Origin: Bolinopsis microptera
Taxonomy: Eukaryota > Ctenophora > Tentaculata > Lobata > Bolinopsidae
NCBI RefSeq assembly: GCF_026151205.1
Contig: NC_087075.1
Span: 15,928,571-15,992,570 of the forward strand
Length of the DNA stretch: 64,000 nt
Reading direction: 5' to 3'
Shown: positions 1 to 12,259 of the stretch, one piece after another
Numbering within the stretch: the first letter of the stretch is position 1
Layout: each line of letters starts with the position of its first letter
Made by a program: the position numbers and the translations under genes
Notes under the pieces: generated by a model
The model's database searches: none
Seen by the model: only the letters and a program-made list of their open reading frames with translations
Told to the model about the DNA's origin: nothing

Positions 1-126
1 CAACAAAACTGACAAGGCCACGGAGCGTTGCAACTTTGGTTTTTCATATCCTGTACACCCTGCTGTACGAAAACATTCATTCATATTATATTCATTTCGA
101 TTGTCTGGAATGTGTGAAGAAGAGAC

Positions 127-1211
127 TTATTTGACAATGGCTAGCAGAAGAGACCTGTAATCTCCACTGGTCTCATCACTAATGTAGTCACTGAGACTCC
201 TATCCAGCAGTCTTCCGAACTCTACTTTTATCTCCTCCAGATCTATTTCTGATCTCCACACTATGACCCGTATTAGTTCGTCATCGTCTGTCCCTACTCC
301 CTTCATGATCTTAAAGAGCGCCTCAGCAAAGCACGCCGTGGGTCTCCTGATCAGGTTAACGATCTGCAGATATATCTCCTGATGTTCCCCTATCATCTCT
401 GATCGTATGCTCTCCCCAATATCCTCGTACGCTTCAACCCGGTACTCCGCGAACACCAACTTCAAGTGCTCGTAACCCCGGGAAGCCAGCAGAGCGTTGA
501 AAACAGGATCCTCCGTGCCGAACCTGTTAGGTCCAGCTTCTGAGAGGTCTTTAGCGTCTTGTTCAGCTAGGGCTGGGTCCGGTATCTCGCTCTCGTTTCT
601 GCTCCCTTGCAGAATTGCTAGAACCAACCGTTTGAAACCGCTGCTCACGTTTAACATACCGCCAAGGTCCCTTTCGATTGAAACGTTGAATTTTTGGATG
701 TAGAATATTTTCAGTTCGTTAAGGCTCCTATTATCCATGCCAATTAATACCTCTATAAGTGAGTGAGGCATACTCGTTTTTATGGCTCGGTGAGCTTCTT
801 TAGCCAGCAGCTGGGGTACTGGCAGGATTAAACTTTTTACCAGTTTTAAGAAATGGGAGCTGAGCTCCGATTTCAGTTCCGTTTTGAGGGATTTGCCGTA
901 CATTTTCTGAAATTTAATGTGATCGCCATTGTTGTTATTTGTAAAGATGAAATACCATTACATTAAAATGAGACGACTAAAATCACTGTAAAATTCTCGT
1001 ATTTATATGCCAAAGTAATAAAATGACAATGTGGATAAGAAAACGTTACCTTGAATTTGGTACAAATATCTAATCTCTGTTCAACTGTCCGGTTACTCAG
1101 TATCTTAATAATTGCAGCCTCGTCTGTTCCAATCCCCTTCATTGCTTTTTTGAGTTCTCGGCTGTCATTTTCAGCATTGCAGCTCTCATCCAAAACAATT
1201 GTCCCTGTCAT
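127..1211 (-). CDS. annexin, two exons
   Basis: Calcium-dependent phospholipid-binding protein of the annexin family, expected at the cytosolic face of membranes. Exon 1 is 1211-1050 and exon 2 is 906-127. The donor AAG|GTAACG and acceptor TTTCAG|AAA join in phase 0, so exon 1 TKFK runs into KMYGKSLKTELKSEL, a typical annexin repeat 1. The product is about 313 residues, the usual length of a four-repeat core. Repeat 1 has KGIGTDE and repeat 4 has KGVGTDD with a downstream acidic DETSGDY, both type II calcium sites. Repeat 2 (AIKTSMPHSLIEVL) has lost the GxGT loop and repeat 3 (GPNRFGTED) is altered, so calcium binding is probably limited to repeats 1 and 4. The start at 1211 lies in a 69-bp tandem repeat, so an extra 5' exon with a longer N-terminus is possible. 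The family call is very secure; the subfamily is not determined. Confidence 0.93.
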
Positions 1212-1410
1212 TACCTCTAATATGAAATGGTTTTTACTTATTATTGATCAAGGGCACTGCAATGATAACTGTCATTACCTGGGCTCTAATATGAAATGGT
1301 TTTTACTTATTATTGATCAAGGGCACTGCAATGATAACTGTCATTACCTGGGCTCTAATATGAAATGGTTTTTACTTATTATTGATCAAGGGCACTGCAA
1401 TTATAACTGA
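1206..1410. repeat. 69-bp tandem repeat, 3 copies, at annexin 5' end
   Basis: Three near-identical units, each running from TCATTACCT through AATATGAAATGG to GATAACTG. The first copy holds the annexin ATG (reverse strand AGGTAATGACAG), so the gene start has been copied into the array. The chance plus-strand ORF through it is not a gene. Confidence 0.85.
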
Positions 1411-1636
1411 CCACTTAGAAGAGCGGTCATCAAAGACCAGTGACAACCATAGACCAAACCAAATGTTAATCAGTGACCAAACTAAATGTTAATCAGTGAC
1501 CAATAATCACTGGTTAGTTGTAACCAATCACCAGTATACACTAGATTGTGGTCACTTATAATAGTGGTCAGGGACAAATCGTAATCAGTGACCCAGACAG
1601 TAGTGTTTAACTGTTGTCAACAATAATCAGTGATCT

Positions 1637-1850
1637 ATACAGTTACCATTGGTTACCAGTTACCATTGGTTACCAGTTACCATTGGTTACCAGTTACCAT
1701 TGGTTACCAGTTACCATTGGTTACCAGTTACCATTGGTTACCAGTTACCATTGGTTACTAGTTACCAATGCCATTAGTTACCAGTTATCATTGGTTACCA
1801 GTTACCAATACCATTGGTTACCAGTTACCATTTTTTACCAGTTACCAAAT
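1637..1850. repeat. 17-bp minisatellite
   Basis: Tandem units of GTTACCATTGGTTACCA with degenerate copies at the right end. The array lies between the annexin and EF-hand genes. The flank at 1411-1636 holds only diverged GTGACCA/TAATCAGTGACC repeats. Confidence 0.9.
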
Positions 1851-2147
1851 TGGTTTCTGAATGGTTTTGATTTCAGACTAAAAATCAAATTTTTCTCGAT
1901 ATATTTAAACAAGTGACAGGTTTAACAAGCTTCAAACTCAAAATTACCCGTTCGGACAAAATATTACTCCTCAACAACAGTCTATAGTTCACACGACGGC
2001 ACAGTTACTATGGTTACCAGTTACCATAGTATAAGTTCACACGACGACACCTAATAAAGTAATAACAACCGACTAGAACCAAAAGAAGGAATTAAATCCC
2101 AATTATCTCCGACTACAACATAACAATCAAACTCTTTCAGGAGACCA

Positions 2148-5100
2148 ATGGCACTGAACAGGAAGTCCTCTATCCTGTGCCAGCTGTACGAGAAAAAGCA
2201 CTTCACCAGCAAAGAATTCAGGAGACTCTGTGAGTCATTTTGCGAAATTTTTTATCAATTTCCGGGAAACTTGGTGATAAGACCAAATGCAGAACTGAGT
2301 CTATCGAACTAAATCAACTATAAATAAACTAGTCCTGCATGGGCCAGGTTAACCAGGGTAACCAGGGTAACCAGGGTAACCAGGGTAACCAGGGTAACCA
2401 GGGTAACCAGGTTAACGGCCCATAGCCAGGTACCCAAAATCCTAATTAACTCGTGAGGATAAAAAGTTAACAATAGATAACAATATAAGAAGATTAGTAC
2501 AAAAAGATCAAACCAGGTTGTTCATTCTGCTAGTATTTGAAAGTTTGTACACTGACTCTTTGAGTATTATACAGCGCTTATATATAGGCTTGGTAATGTA
2601 GTGATGTGTTATGTTGTGGTGAGTAGATATGGTATAATATGACGATCTTGAATGAAAAGGTGTAATGAACGTTCAAAAGATCCAATTTATTTGAATTACC
2701 TGACGTGCACAGAAGATTGTAGTGGAGGAATTTATGCGGAGGTATTGGATGCTGTGACGTATTACCTGACGTGCACAGTAGATTGTAGTGGAGGAATTTA
2801 TGCGGAGGTATTGGATGCTGTGACGTATTACCTGACGTGCACAGTAGATTGTAGTGGAGGAATTTATGCGGAGGTATTGGATGCTGTGACGTATTACCTG
2901 ACGTGCACAGTAGATTGTAGTGGAGGAATTTATGCGGAGGTATTGGATGCTGTGACGTATTACCTGACGTGCACAGTAGATTGTAGTGGAGGAATTTATG
3001 CGGAGGTATTGGATGCTGTGACGTATTACCTGACGTGCACAGTAGATTGTAGTGGAGGAATTTATGCGGAGGTATTGGATGCTGTGACGTATTACCTGAC
3101 GTGCACTGTAGATTGTAGTGGAGGAATTTATGCGGAGGTATTGGATGCTGTGACGTATTACCTGACGTGCACAGTATATTGTAGTGGAGGAATTTATGCG
3201 GAGGTATTGGATGCTGTGACGTATGAGAAAATACTACAATATAATCAAGGTACGATGTTGGATACCTGAGTTCTATATCTTTCGATAGCAACTCCATCTA
3301 TGTATCTGCTTAGCTTCCATCACTGATCCTGGTACTTGAGATTCCAGGTGTGGCTTTAAACAATGTTTTAAGGGCCCAACACTCAGCTCACTCAGTTGAT
3401 GGTAGAACAGTGGGTCTTTGTGCGATGTTGTAGCAGGGACTCCACTTCTTGTTTTCTCTTGCTAACCAGATTGCATAGGAACATCTGAGAGCAACCAAAG
3501 CCGCCTCTTGGAACACTGCTTTCTTTACTCTCTTTGTAACACCAAAGTAGTTTAGTAGCGCTGGTAAGGTATGATGCCAGAAGCCTCTACACCCAACCTC
3601 TACCGTAAAAAGCTGAGCTTTCCACCCACTGCCATGCAGCCCAGGAATAAGCTCTCTGTTGTAACGTGCTTGTTTACGTTCTACTTGGTCACTAAAGTTA
3701 CTCTCGTCACCAACTGTCAACTCTACTAATATGACCACCTTTCCTTTATCAGACCAGACTACAATATCGGGACGTTCTGCAGTTCCGTAGATGTGCTGGG
3801 GGAACTGTGCTGGGAGGTCATCTTCGTCCCAGATAATCTGCCAATCTTGGTCTTTCTCAAAAGGGCTCTCTCTTTTCATCTTCGTCTTCGGTTTTTGGTA
3901 ACAGCTGCTAGATGACTTGAAGCCTGTCCAGTCCTGAACTTCAAGTTTAAAATCTTTGTTGTTGAACTTCTCGATTTGATCCAGTAGGGATTTCGCAATG
4001 ACCCGCAGCACGTTGTCATGCCTCCAATTGTATCGTTTGTTGTTCAGCGAGAAGTTGCAAGCTACCAAAATGTGCTTAATGTTGCAGTGTCTCCATCCGC
4101 AAAGTGGACAGTGTCCTGTGTCAGCATAGTTCCACAGGCTCATGTTTGCAGGAGTATTTGCAACGTCATGGGTTGCATTGAGGTGGAACTTAAGAAGAGC
4201 AGGGCTCATCTTGTAGTTGTAAATAAGGTTGTTCCAACCTAGGTCTAGCTGCATGGTGTTTTCCCATGTTAAGAATTGTCCTTGAACTCCCTTGTCTACC
4301 AGTGTCAACAGGATATCCTGCTCTGAGATGTGGGATACCAGTTCTTTCAGTTTTTCCTTTCCTGACGTGCACAGTAGATTGTAGTGGAGGAATTTATGCG
4401 GAGGTATTGGATGCTGTGACGTATTACCTGACGTGCACTGTAGATTGTAGTGGAGGAATTTATGCGGAGGTATTGGATGCTGTGTTGTATTACCTGACGT
4501 GCACAGTATATTGTAGTGGAGGAATTTATGCGGAGGTATTGGATGCTGTGACGTATTACCTGACGTGCACAGTAGATTATAGTGGAGGAATTTATGCGGA
4601 GGTATTGGATGCTGTGACGTATTACCTGACGTGCACAGTAGATTGTAGTGGAGGAATTTATGCGGAGGTATTGGATGCTGTGACGTATTACCTGACGTGC
4701 ACAGTAGATTGTAGTGGAGGAATTTATGCGGAGGTATTGGATGCTGTGACGTATTACCTGACGTGCACTGTAGATTGTAGTGGAGGAATTTATGCGGAGG
4801 TATTGGATGCTGTGACGTATTACCGTGGTTATGACGTCATATTAGAAAATACCGTCCAAAAATTACAGATTCTATTTTAGTTTAGACTGCGCCCTCAGAT
4901 CACCCACAATTTTAGTTGTGACGCATGAAGATTCCATCGGTCGGTTGAACGATTGGTCGAAAATTCGGTCGAAGAAACGATAAAAATATACAGAACATGG
5001 TTTAATGCAAGGAATATGTTTGTTAGCTCTGCTATTAGTTACCTACCTAGTTACCATAGCAACAGTTACCTATTAGTAACCTACCTAGTTACCTATTCGT

Positions 5101-8100
5101 TTAGGTATTGTTATTAAACAGGAATTAAACTTTAAGCAGGAATTAAACATGAAATGACCAAGGAGAACACTAACGAACTCGTCTTGGTAATACAGCAATT
5201 CATAAAGACGATCAGAACTCTAAAAATCGAGAGAGAGCTATAAAAATAAAATCTTGAAAATTAACCGCGTTACAATTTCAGAGAAAAAAATCGAATATAA
5301 TAATTTAAATACGAGTAAAAAGGTATACTCTGTAAGACAACGCTATATCGAGAGATAAAATCCATAACTTGTACTTATTAAACCTTTTGATCGACTGATG
5401 AAAACACATGTTAATTACTGATTATTCTCCTTTTCTGGATATATTATGGGTTAATACATTATATATATACATTATTATTATATCTAATTTCAGGGGACTT
5501 CTATGATAAAGACGGTAGTGGTTTTTTGGAGTACTCCGAACTTGAAAGGTTCCTAAGGTAATTGTAAAACTGAAACTTTAAATCGTTTAACAAAGAATAG
5601 GCCCTGTAATTGTTTCCATCCTACGTTTGCGTTGTACAATGATTCGGGTAAAATCCAAAAAATTTAAGTATTAAATTTCGCCCCTAAAAATCAAATAGCC
5701 TTTTTTAATCTGGCTTGATTACCTCTAAATAAGGACTGGTAAGAATGTAACCTAATGAAATCTGTCTTTGATTTCAACAAGAGACTAAGTAAAGACTTGT
5801 AGTATAGTGTAAAGACTTGCTAATAATTTGCTCAGGGATCTCACAGAGGTAACTCTTGGAGAAGACGTTGACGAAGCAGAATATGAGAAGTTCAAAACCA
5901 AGATTATGGGAATGATAGATGACAACGAGAACGGAAAGTTAGAAGCTAAAGAACTGGTTAGCTGATCTAGATAAACTTAATTAGTTTCGATCCATTTTGT
6001 AAACTTCTACTTCAGCTCACTGGGAGACTTTGGGACCGGAAACTGATCCGGCCCCCAAAGAGGGGTCAGATCACGTCACTAATTAGTGACGTATAATTAG
6101 TGATGTGATCCATGGATTGAATTTAATTGACATAGAAATGTGCTAGATCTGGGGTAGAGTTCACATGTCAATTCTGTAAACCATAGCTGTACATTAAGAA
6201 GTAAACATGATCTGACGCTCGACTCGTAGATCACATAAGGGACGGGAGCTCTTGCTAAAGGGGGGGTTTGTTCTTTCTACACGACATACCCAACTCAAAT
6301 GAACTCTACCCCAGATCTAGCCCATTTCTAGGTCAATTATATTCAATCCATGGATCACATCACTGAAATGGGTCTTTTGTTCGCATGTGAAGCTCTTAAA
6401 ATATGTTTAATATAACACATGTTATGGGAGTAGCAGCTAAATCCACATTTGATAGAAAAGTGCTTATATCACAGCAAGGTATGTCACCCCCAGAGTTGGG
6501 ATGGTCTGAGGGTCTTATCTCCTTATCTGTATGCCAAGGCACTTTCTTACCCCCCAGTCCTGTTGAAGGGGAGTTAGTCCTGTTGAAGGGGGGTTAGTCC
6601 TGTTGAAGGGGGGTTAGTCCTGTTGAAGGGGGTTAGTCCTGTTGAAGGGGGGTTAGTCCTGTTGAAAGGGGGTTAGTCCTGTTGAAGGGGGGTTAGTCCT
6701 GTTGAAGGGGGGTTAGTCCTGTTGAAGGGGGGTTAGTCCTGTTGAAGGGGGGTTAGTCCTGTTGAAGGGGGGTTAGTCCTGTTGAAGGGGGGTTAGTCCT
6801 GTTGAAGTGGGGTTAGTCCTGTTGAAGGGGGGTTAGTCCTGTTGAAGGGGGTTTAGTCCTGTTGAAGGGGGGTTAGTCCTGTTGAAGGGGGTTAGTCCTA
6901 TGCCTATGCTATATATCCTTCTCCCCCAGTCCAAGATAATCCCGACAGAAGAGAACTTCCTGCTAGCGTACAGCATACAATCCCAGAACCTGGGGGCCCA
7001 GCTCTCCAGTCAGGACTTCTTAGAGATCTGGTGCCATTATGACAAGGATTGTAGTGGGTATCTGGATTTTACAGGTAATACTGAGTAATCATTATTGATA
7101 TAATCATTATATTACTTAATAATCATTAAAAAGCGGTGTCAAATCAAAATTGAATTGATGTCGTAGATCACCGAAAATGTCGCCTTTAATTTATTTACGT
7201 GTTAAATTAAGTCTTGTTCTTCAAAACTTGAATAAAAATTCAAAATTATCATGAGTTATATTGACCCGCAGAGGCGAAGGACTTCATGAAGGACATGCTG
7301 AAAGTGAACAGTGTGAAAGTTGACCTGAATAACGTTACCTACCTGGACACTTTCTTCAAAACATTTGATACTGATGATAACGGTAAGAGAAACCACTAGT
7401 TACCACTAGTTACCACTAGTTACCACTAGTTACCACTAGTTACCACTAGTTACCACTAGTTACCACTAGTTACCTACCTGGACACGTTCTTCAAAACATT
7501 TGATACTGATGATAACGGTAAGAGAAACCACTAGTTACCACTAGTTACCACTAGATACCACTAGTTACCACTAGTTACCTACCTGGACACTTTCTTCAAA
7601 ACATTTGACACTGATGATAATGGTAGAAACGTGAACTTTGTCCCAAACCAGCAAACCATAACCTAGCTATTCTTACACCATCACTCCAAATCAGATACCA
7701 CCAGTTACCATATATGTGTTTGGGTCGAGTGTGTCCGACCTTGCGAACAATAAATCAGCCTAATGACATGGATTATGGGCCAGAGTTATCACAACTATTG
7801 TTATCATCCACACGTTGGGCGGGTCACACCGTGCAATATGTAGGTATAATCTTGATAATATGGGTACCAAGAAATATCAGGAATATTATCCTCGACCCTA
7901 ACACATATAAGGATATAAGAACAAATTTGTAGCATGACATTATCCCAGCTATTCAAGTATTTAGTGCTGCAAACTGAGCAGCTGGTGGAGCAAGTCACTT
8001 GAAATTACTTAATTACTTAATTACTATAATTAAGTAATTAAGCCATTAATTAATTAATGGTTTTAATTGCTCCTGATAACACTTCTTCCCTGTAATTTCA

Positions 8101-11100
8101 AAAGAGAAATTGTTCCAAACGTCATCAGTCTCATAAGTACTTGTATTTGTAACATTTTGATATGATCTTATCAAAATCCCAGCCAGAAATGTCAAAATTC
8201 TTGTGCAATGTTATCATTAATTATGTAATTATGTAATTGTGTAATTATGTAATAATGTAATTATGTAATTATTTAATTATGTAATTATTTAATTATGTAA
8301 TTATGTAATTATGCAATTATATTATTATGTAATTATTTAATCATGTAATTATGTAATTATTTAATTATGTAATTGTGTAATTATGTAATTATGTAATTAT
8401 GTAATTGTTAATGTTATCCAGGTGTTATTGAAATTGATGAGATGGCAGCTATCTTCCCGGTAGAAGAGAGGTTTACGAATGCTCTGAAAGAGAGGAAAAG
8501 ATTTACTAAGGAGGAATTTGATAGGTTAGTTACCACCAGTTACCACCAGTTACCACTTGTAACCACTAGTTACCACTAGTTACCACTTGTCACCACTAGT
8601 TACCACTTGTCACCACTAGTTACTACTTGTCACCACTAGTTACCACTAGTCACCGCTAGTTGCGGTATATATCACAAATCACAATGGCTCTCGCACGCTA
8701 AATATGCAAGATATCTATTTGGGATATTCAGTATTATTTATTGGGAGCATGCTTGACAAAATAATTCATTAATTCTCAACCTTGTGAAGAATTTGTCATT
8801 CAAATAAACCTATAAATCAAAGTGAGAGAATTAGTATTTACAATGAGTTATTCAACGTTAATATTATACATTTATTTTGACAACCACTGCCATAAGATTA
8901 TTTACGATAGTTTAACGATACGATTTATCAATCAAATGTCGGCAGATATGGTTAGGTGACCCAACATTTAACCATTAGTTACCACTAGTTACCATTAGTT
9001 ACCACTAGTTACCACTAGTTACCATTAATATCAAATCTTTCAGATTATTTGACCAGTACGACACCAACAAATCAGGAATGGTGACAGCTAAACAGCTCCC
9101 TAAAATGATTTCAGACCTGTCTAAGATTAGTAAAACTAACCTCAACGATAAGCAGGTCGCTGAAATAAGCGGCAGATTGATACAGGTTCGTAACCATGAC
9201 AACACTTCATAACCAATAACCACTTCATAACCAATAACCAATTCAGGTCAGTGATTAAACTGTGTATTTAATAGTGGAAGCTGGGTGGTTTATTGCTGTC
9301 AGAACATTATAAACCCACCCCCCACCACCCCACCCCCACCACTCCACCCCCCCCCCCCCCCACCACCCCACCCCCACCACTCCACCCCCCCCCCCCACCC
9401 CCCACCCCCACCACCCCACCCCTCCCACCCCCCACCCCCACCACCCCCCCCCTCCCCCCCCCTCCCCCCACCCCCACCGGAATCAACATTTATAGATCTG
9501 AGAATGATTGAAGTTAATAATGATATTTTGAGTAATTTGAAAGTGTCAGGAATAAATGGCCGGTTTTGTTAATCACATTCTACCCAAATTCTATTTTTAG
9601 ATTTTTATTCACTCATGCACTATACTTCGTAAATGTGACCCGTCAACAATTGACTCAAACATTTTGACAACATTGGGGATACCCATTATACTTATAACAC
9701 CATGAAATTCTGACAACTGTCAACTATGTGTTAAACGATCACAGACACTTCGTAACCATGACAACACTTCACAGATATTACAAACTCAACCATAAATGAA
9801 CACTAAATACTTCCAGGTGAAGTTTACAAAATATTTTATATCCGACAAAGTAGTGAAAACTGCAAGTTCGTACATTCAAAGATTCAAATACTGTTTATAC
9901 AGGTTGTTTTCCTAGTCGCAATAATAATAGAGAACACTATAAATTTTTCCCCAGAAACATTCCAACAATGCGACCAATAGATTGTGTTCCAACCCGGATA
10001 TTACACTGTTTAGACATATGACTGAACTTTCTTTACACAGTTAAACAGTGGGAATATAAAACTATTATAATTATATATTATATTATAAATTATAATGTAT
10101 AATAGTGGGTAAACTATTATAATTATCTTCAGATGTTTGGACATGCTAACAAGCTTCCAAGGGACAAGATATCCCTGTTCTTGACGACAAAGTGCGTGTA
10201 CGAAGCGTTGGCACGTGACGGACACGACGAGACTTCGTAACCATGACAACACTTCATAACAAATAACCATGACGACACTTCGTAACCATGACAACACTTC
10301 ATAACCAATAACCATGACGACACTTCGTAACCATGACAACACTTCATAACCAATAACCATGACGACACTTCGTAACCATGACAACACTTCATAACCAATA
10401 ACCATGACGACATTTCGTAACCGTGCCGATACTATACCCACTTTTATCAAAACCATGACGACATGACTTGGAACCATACAAACTCTAAACTTGGAGACTT
10501 TATGTGACGAGTCAACCTGGCATTACATGGGAACTCAGGCTTTAATGTTTATTACTATTGGTAACAAGTGGTAACCAATAGTTACCACTAGCTACCACTT
10601 GCTGCTACCTGTTACCAATAGTTACCACTAGTTACCACTTGTTATCACTAGTTACTGGCGCTGTCCAGTAAACATGACTACTTAAATACTTTTCTAAACA
10701 CTTTGGCTTACCAGACATCAACCAGCCTGGCATTTTGCCAACAGTAAAATAGTAGTTTTCCAGTTCCATAACATTTTACCTTTCAGTTATTTAACTCTTT
10801 ACTCTGGACAATTCTCCGAACATTTGATTTACAAAATATCTTTGAGAAATAATTGATGGATCATGTAAAAAACAGAAGATGTATCGCAACACAATGTTTC
10901 TGGAACAATTTGTGAATTTTTGGATAAGTTAAACAGTGTGAATATTGTGTTGGATTCGTGTTATTGAGTCTCATGATTTGATAGTTCTTTCATTCAAATT
11001 TCTGATTGTTTCTGAATAGACTCAGTGAAGACAGATTCTAATGGAAATAAATATCTGAATAACGTATCGAAATTTTTACGTCATACTCATATTCTCATAT

Positions 11101-11631
11101 TATTTGTTATATAGTAGTTTTGAAAGTATTAAGTGTGAATATTTTTGGGCTCCATTTTAAAATAAATCAAATTTCAGCTGAAACACGTACACAAAAGTAT
11201 ATCATTAATTATGAGCAATTAGTATGTTAACAGTTAATTATACTTCATGTAACTTGTCATTGTATGCTAAGACAAGCTCACAGAATATCGAATTATAACT
11301 TTACATCTTAGACTTGTTAAACAGTTTATCCTGCCTAACTTGTTAAACACTCATTAGTAGGTGTTTATCCTCAATCTCTTAAAAAACGATCAGTCTGGTA
11401 ATATGTTTCATATTTTACTAATACTGCATATTTGTAAGATTTCTAGTAATATTAGTAATATTTCCAGTAATATTAGTAATATTTCCAGTAATATTAGTAA
11501 TATTTCAGATGTTTGCTAACAAGGACATCCCACGAACAGAGCTGTCCCTCGTGATATCCTCCAACACCCCACAACACGGCGTCCAATTCAAACGGGAAAT
11601 GAACGAAAAGAGGCAGTCGTTAAGGAGTTAA
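2148..11631 (+). CDS. hexa-EF-hand calcium-binding protein, calbindin/calretinin/secretagogin-like
   Basis: Cytosolic calcium buffer or sensor of the six-EF-hand family. Exons: 2148-2229, 5494-5557, 5836-5956, 6930-7074, 7272-7382, 8422-8524, 9044-9185, then either 10133-10240 or 11509-11631. All phases agree and give 291 or 296 residues (vertebrate relatives are 261-276). Loops visible are DKDGSGFLEYSE (EF1), DDNENGKLEAKE (EF2), DKDCSGYLDFTE (EF3), DTDDNGVIEIDE (EF4, split by an intron after its glycine) and DTNKSGMVTAKQ (EF5). The sixth hand is degenerate, as in calretinin. PTEENFLLAY after EF2 matches the inter-hand linker of calbindin, calretinin and secretagogin. The ATG at 2148 follows an acceptor-like CTTTCAG at 2131-2140, so a 5' UTR exon may exist upstream. 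Introns are packed with minisatellites. The family is certain; orthology to one member is not. Confidence 0.92.
2338..2425. repeat. 9-bp minisatellite in EF-hand intron 1
   Basis: Repeated CCAGGGTAA units, an intronic array with the GTAAC core common in this window. Confidence 0.85.
2697..3224. repeat. 66-bp tandem array, left part, about 8 copies
   Basis: Units of 66 bp (22 codons, hence long chance ORFs on both strands) containing CCTGACGTGCACAGTAGATT and GCGGAGGTATTGGATGCTGT. The same array resumes at 4361 in the same orientation and almost the same phase, so the retroelement fragment between the halves was inserted later. Confidence 0.95.
3225..4360 (-). pseudogene. 5'-truncated retroelement: zinc finger plus restriction-like endonuclease C-terminus
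   Basis: The open frame 4308-3388 has no reverse transcriptase core, only the C-terminal part of a non-LTR polyprotein. It has a CPLC...H...C finger followed by RYNWRHDNVLRVI, then a PD-(D/E)XK-like nuclease segment (RPDIVVWSDKGKVVILVELT) ending VEVGCRGF. This layout is known from elements with a restriction-like endonuclease (R2/NeSL/Utopia type); the exact clade is inference. The stop at 3388 and about 160 bp of 3' flank look natural, while the 5' side ends abruptly at the 66-bp array, as expected of 5'-truncated retrotransposition into EF-hand intron 1. Confidence 0.8.
4361..4824. repeat. 66-bp tandem array, right part, about 7 copies
   Basis: Continuation of the 66-bp array after the retroelement fragment. 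The left half stops after GTGACGTAT and the right half starts at CCTGACGTG, so only TA is missing at the junction. Confidence 0.95.
6550..6900. repeat. 20-bp G-rich minisatellite
   Basis: About 17 copies of GGGGGGTTAGTCCTGTTGAA, ending just before the acceptor of EF-hand exon 4. The earlier intron (5957-6549) also has two facing copies of a segment ending ATTCAATCCATGGATCACATC, at about 6090-6150 and 6290-6370. Confidence 0.93.
7383..7630. repeat. minisatellite containing two copies of the EF-hand exon 5 end and donor
   Basis: After exon 5, CACTAGTTAC units alternate with two duplicates of the exon 3' end (from GTTACCTACCTGGACAC to GATGATAACGGTAAGAG), at about 7464-7515 and 7574-7628. The first keeps a perfect GTAAGAG donor; the second has GGTAGAA. 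Neither has its own acceptor, so they are exon-end copies rather than whole exons. Confidence 0.88.
8215..8408. repeat. AT-rich minisatellite
   Basis: Repeated TAATTATG/TAATTATT units reaching the acceptor of EF-hand exon 6. The preceding 7630-8214 shows no recognised feature beyond ATTAATTA-type simple sequence. Confidence 0.85.
8525..8660. repeat. CACTAGTTAC minisatellite starting at the exon 6 donor
   Basis: The intron begins GTTAGTTACCACC and continues directly into CCACTAGTTA and CCACTTGTCA units, so the array is contiguous with the splice donor. A shorter array of the same type (8966-9030) precedes exon 7. Confidence 0.85.
9310..9480. repeat. CCCCACC polypyrimidine tract
   Basis: Almost pure C/A/T strand of CCCCACCACCCC-type units. 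The proline- or glycine-rich frames through it are simple sequence. Confidence 0.9.
10133..10240 (+). other. alternative last exon A of the EF-hand gene
   Basis: After acceptor TTATCTTCAG this exon encodes 35 residues beginning MFGHANKLPRDKISLFLTTK and is in phase with exon 7 (ending RLIQ). Its last codons and stop (ACT TCG TAA) are already minisatellite sequence, so the repeat supplies the C-terminus. Confidence 0.8.
10221..10425. repeat. 45-bp minisatellite at alternative last exon A
   Basis: Units built from CATGACGACACTTCGTAACC and CATGACAACACTTCATAACC. The first unit overlaps the end of exon A and supplies its stop codon. Confidence 0.88.
11509..11631 (+). other. alternative last exon B of the EF-hand gene
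   Basis: After acceptor ATATTTCAG this exon encodes 40 residues beginning MFANKDIPRTELSLVISS and ending SLRS, in the same phase as exon A. IPRTELSLVISS resembles the calbindin C-terminus more closely than exon A does, so this is probably the ancestral last exon. Confidence 0.82.
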
Positions 11632-11982
11632 TTGATGGACCAATTATTCAATTAAATAATTATCAAACCACATGTCAAATCATGCCAGGACGCAGTATTA
11701 TTTCCCGCTTGGATCGAATATACCCAGTTTGTGCCAGATATACAAGCAGTCGTCGGAGGTGAGCATTAACCACGTGACACCGTAACCATGGGATACTGTA
11801 ACCACGTGACCCCGTAACCATGGGATACTGTAACAAGTATAGGATTCTGTTTCTACGTGATACTGTAGAATGAGTCAACTTGGAGGGATTTCCATAGGAT
11901 CCTATAAAATTAAACCGGGGATAGTTTAACACTACAGATTTGTGGTAAACATGTCCTCCCTCCCTCCCTCTGTGGTGTGTAC

Positions 11983-12215
11983 TATGCACACTGCACTACT
12001 CGTTACCATGGTTACTGTGCACACTGCACTACTCGTTACCATGGTTACTGTGCACACTGCACTACTCGTTACCATGGTTACTGTGCACACTGCACTACTC
12101 GTTACCATGGTTACTGTGCACACTGCACTACTCGTTACCATGGTTACTGTGCACACTGCACTACTCTGTAGTGTTACTATGGTAACTAGTAGTGTTACCA
12201 TGGTAACACTGCACT
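11983..12215. repeat. 33-bp minisatellite downstream of the EF-hand gene
   Basis: About six copies of an ACTGCACTACTCGTTACC plus ATGGTTACTGTGCAC unit. All the ORFs here come from the repeat. Confidence 0.92.
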
Positions 12216-12259
12216 ACTCGTGTTCCGATCTGACGAACAACAAGACGGAAGTGTATGTT

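Noticed and set aside
2578-3297. 239- and 205-codon ORFs in the 66-bp array
   Set aside because: Pure consequence of a 66-bp unit without stops on either strand.
9285-9572. Proline- and glycine-rich ORFs
   Set aside because: Simple C-rich sequence.
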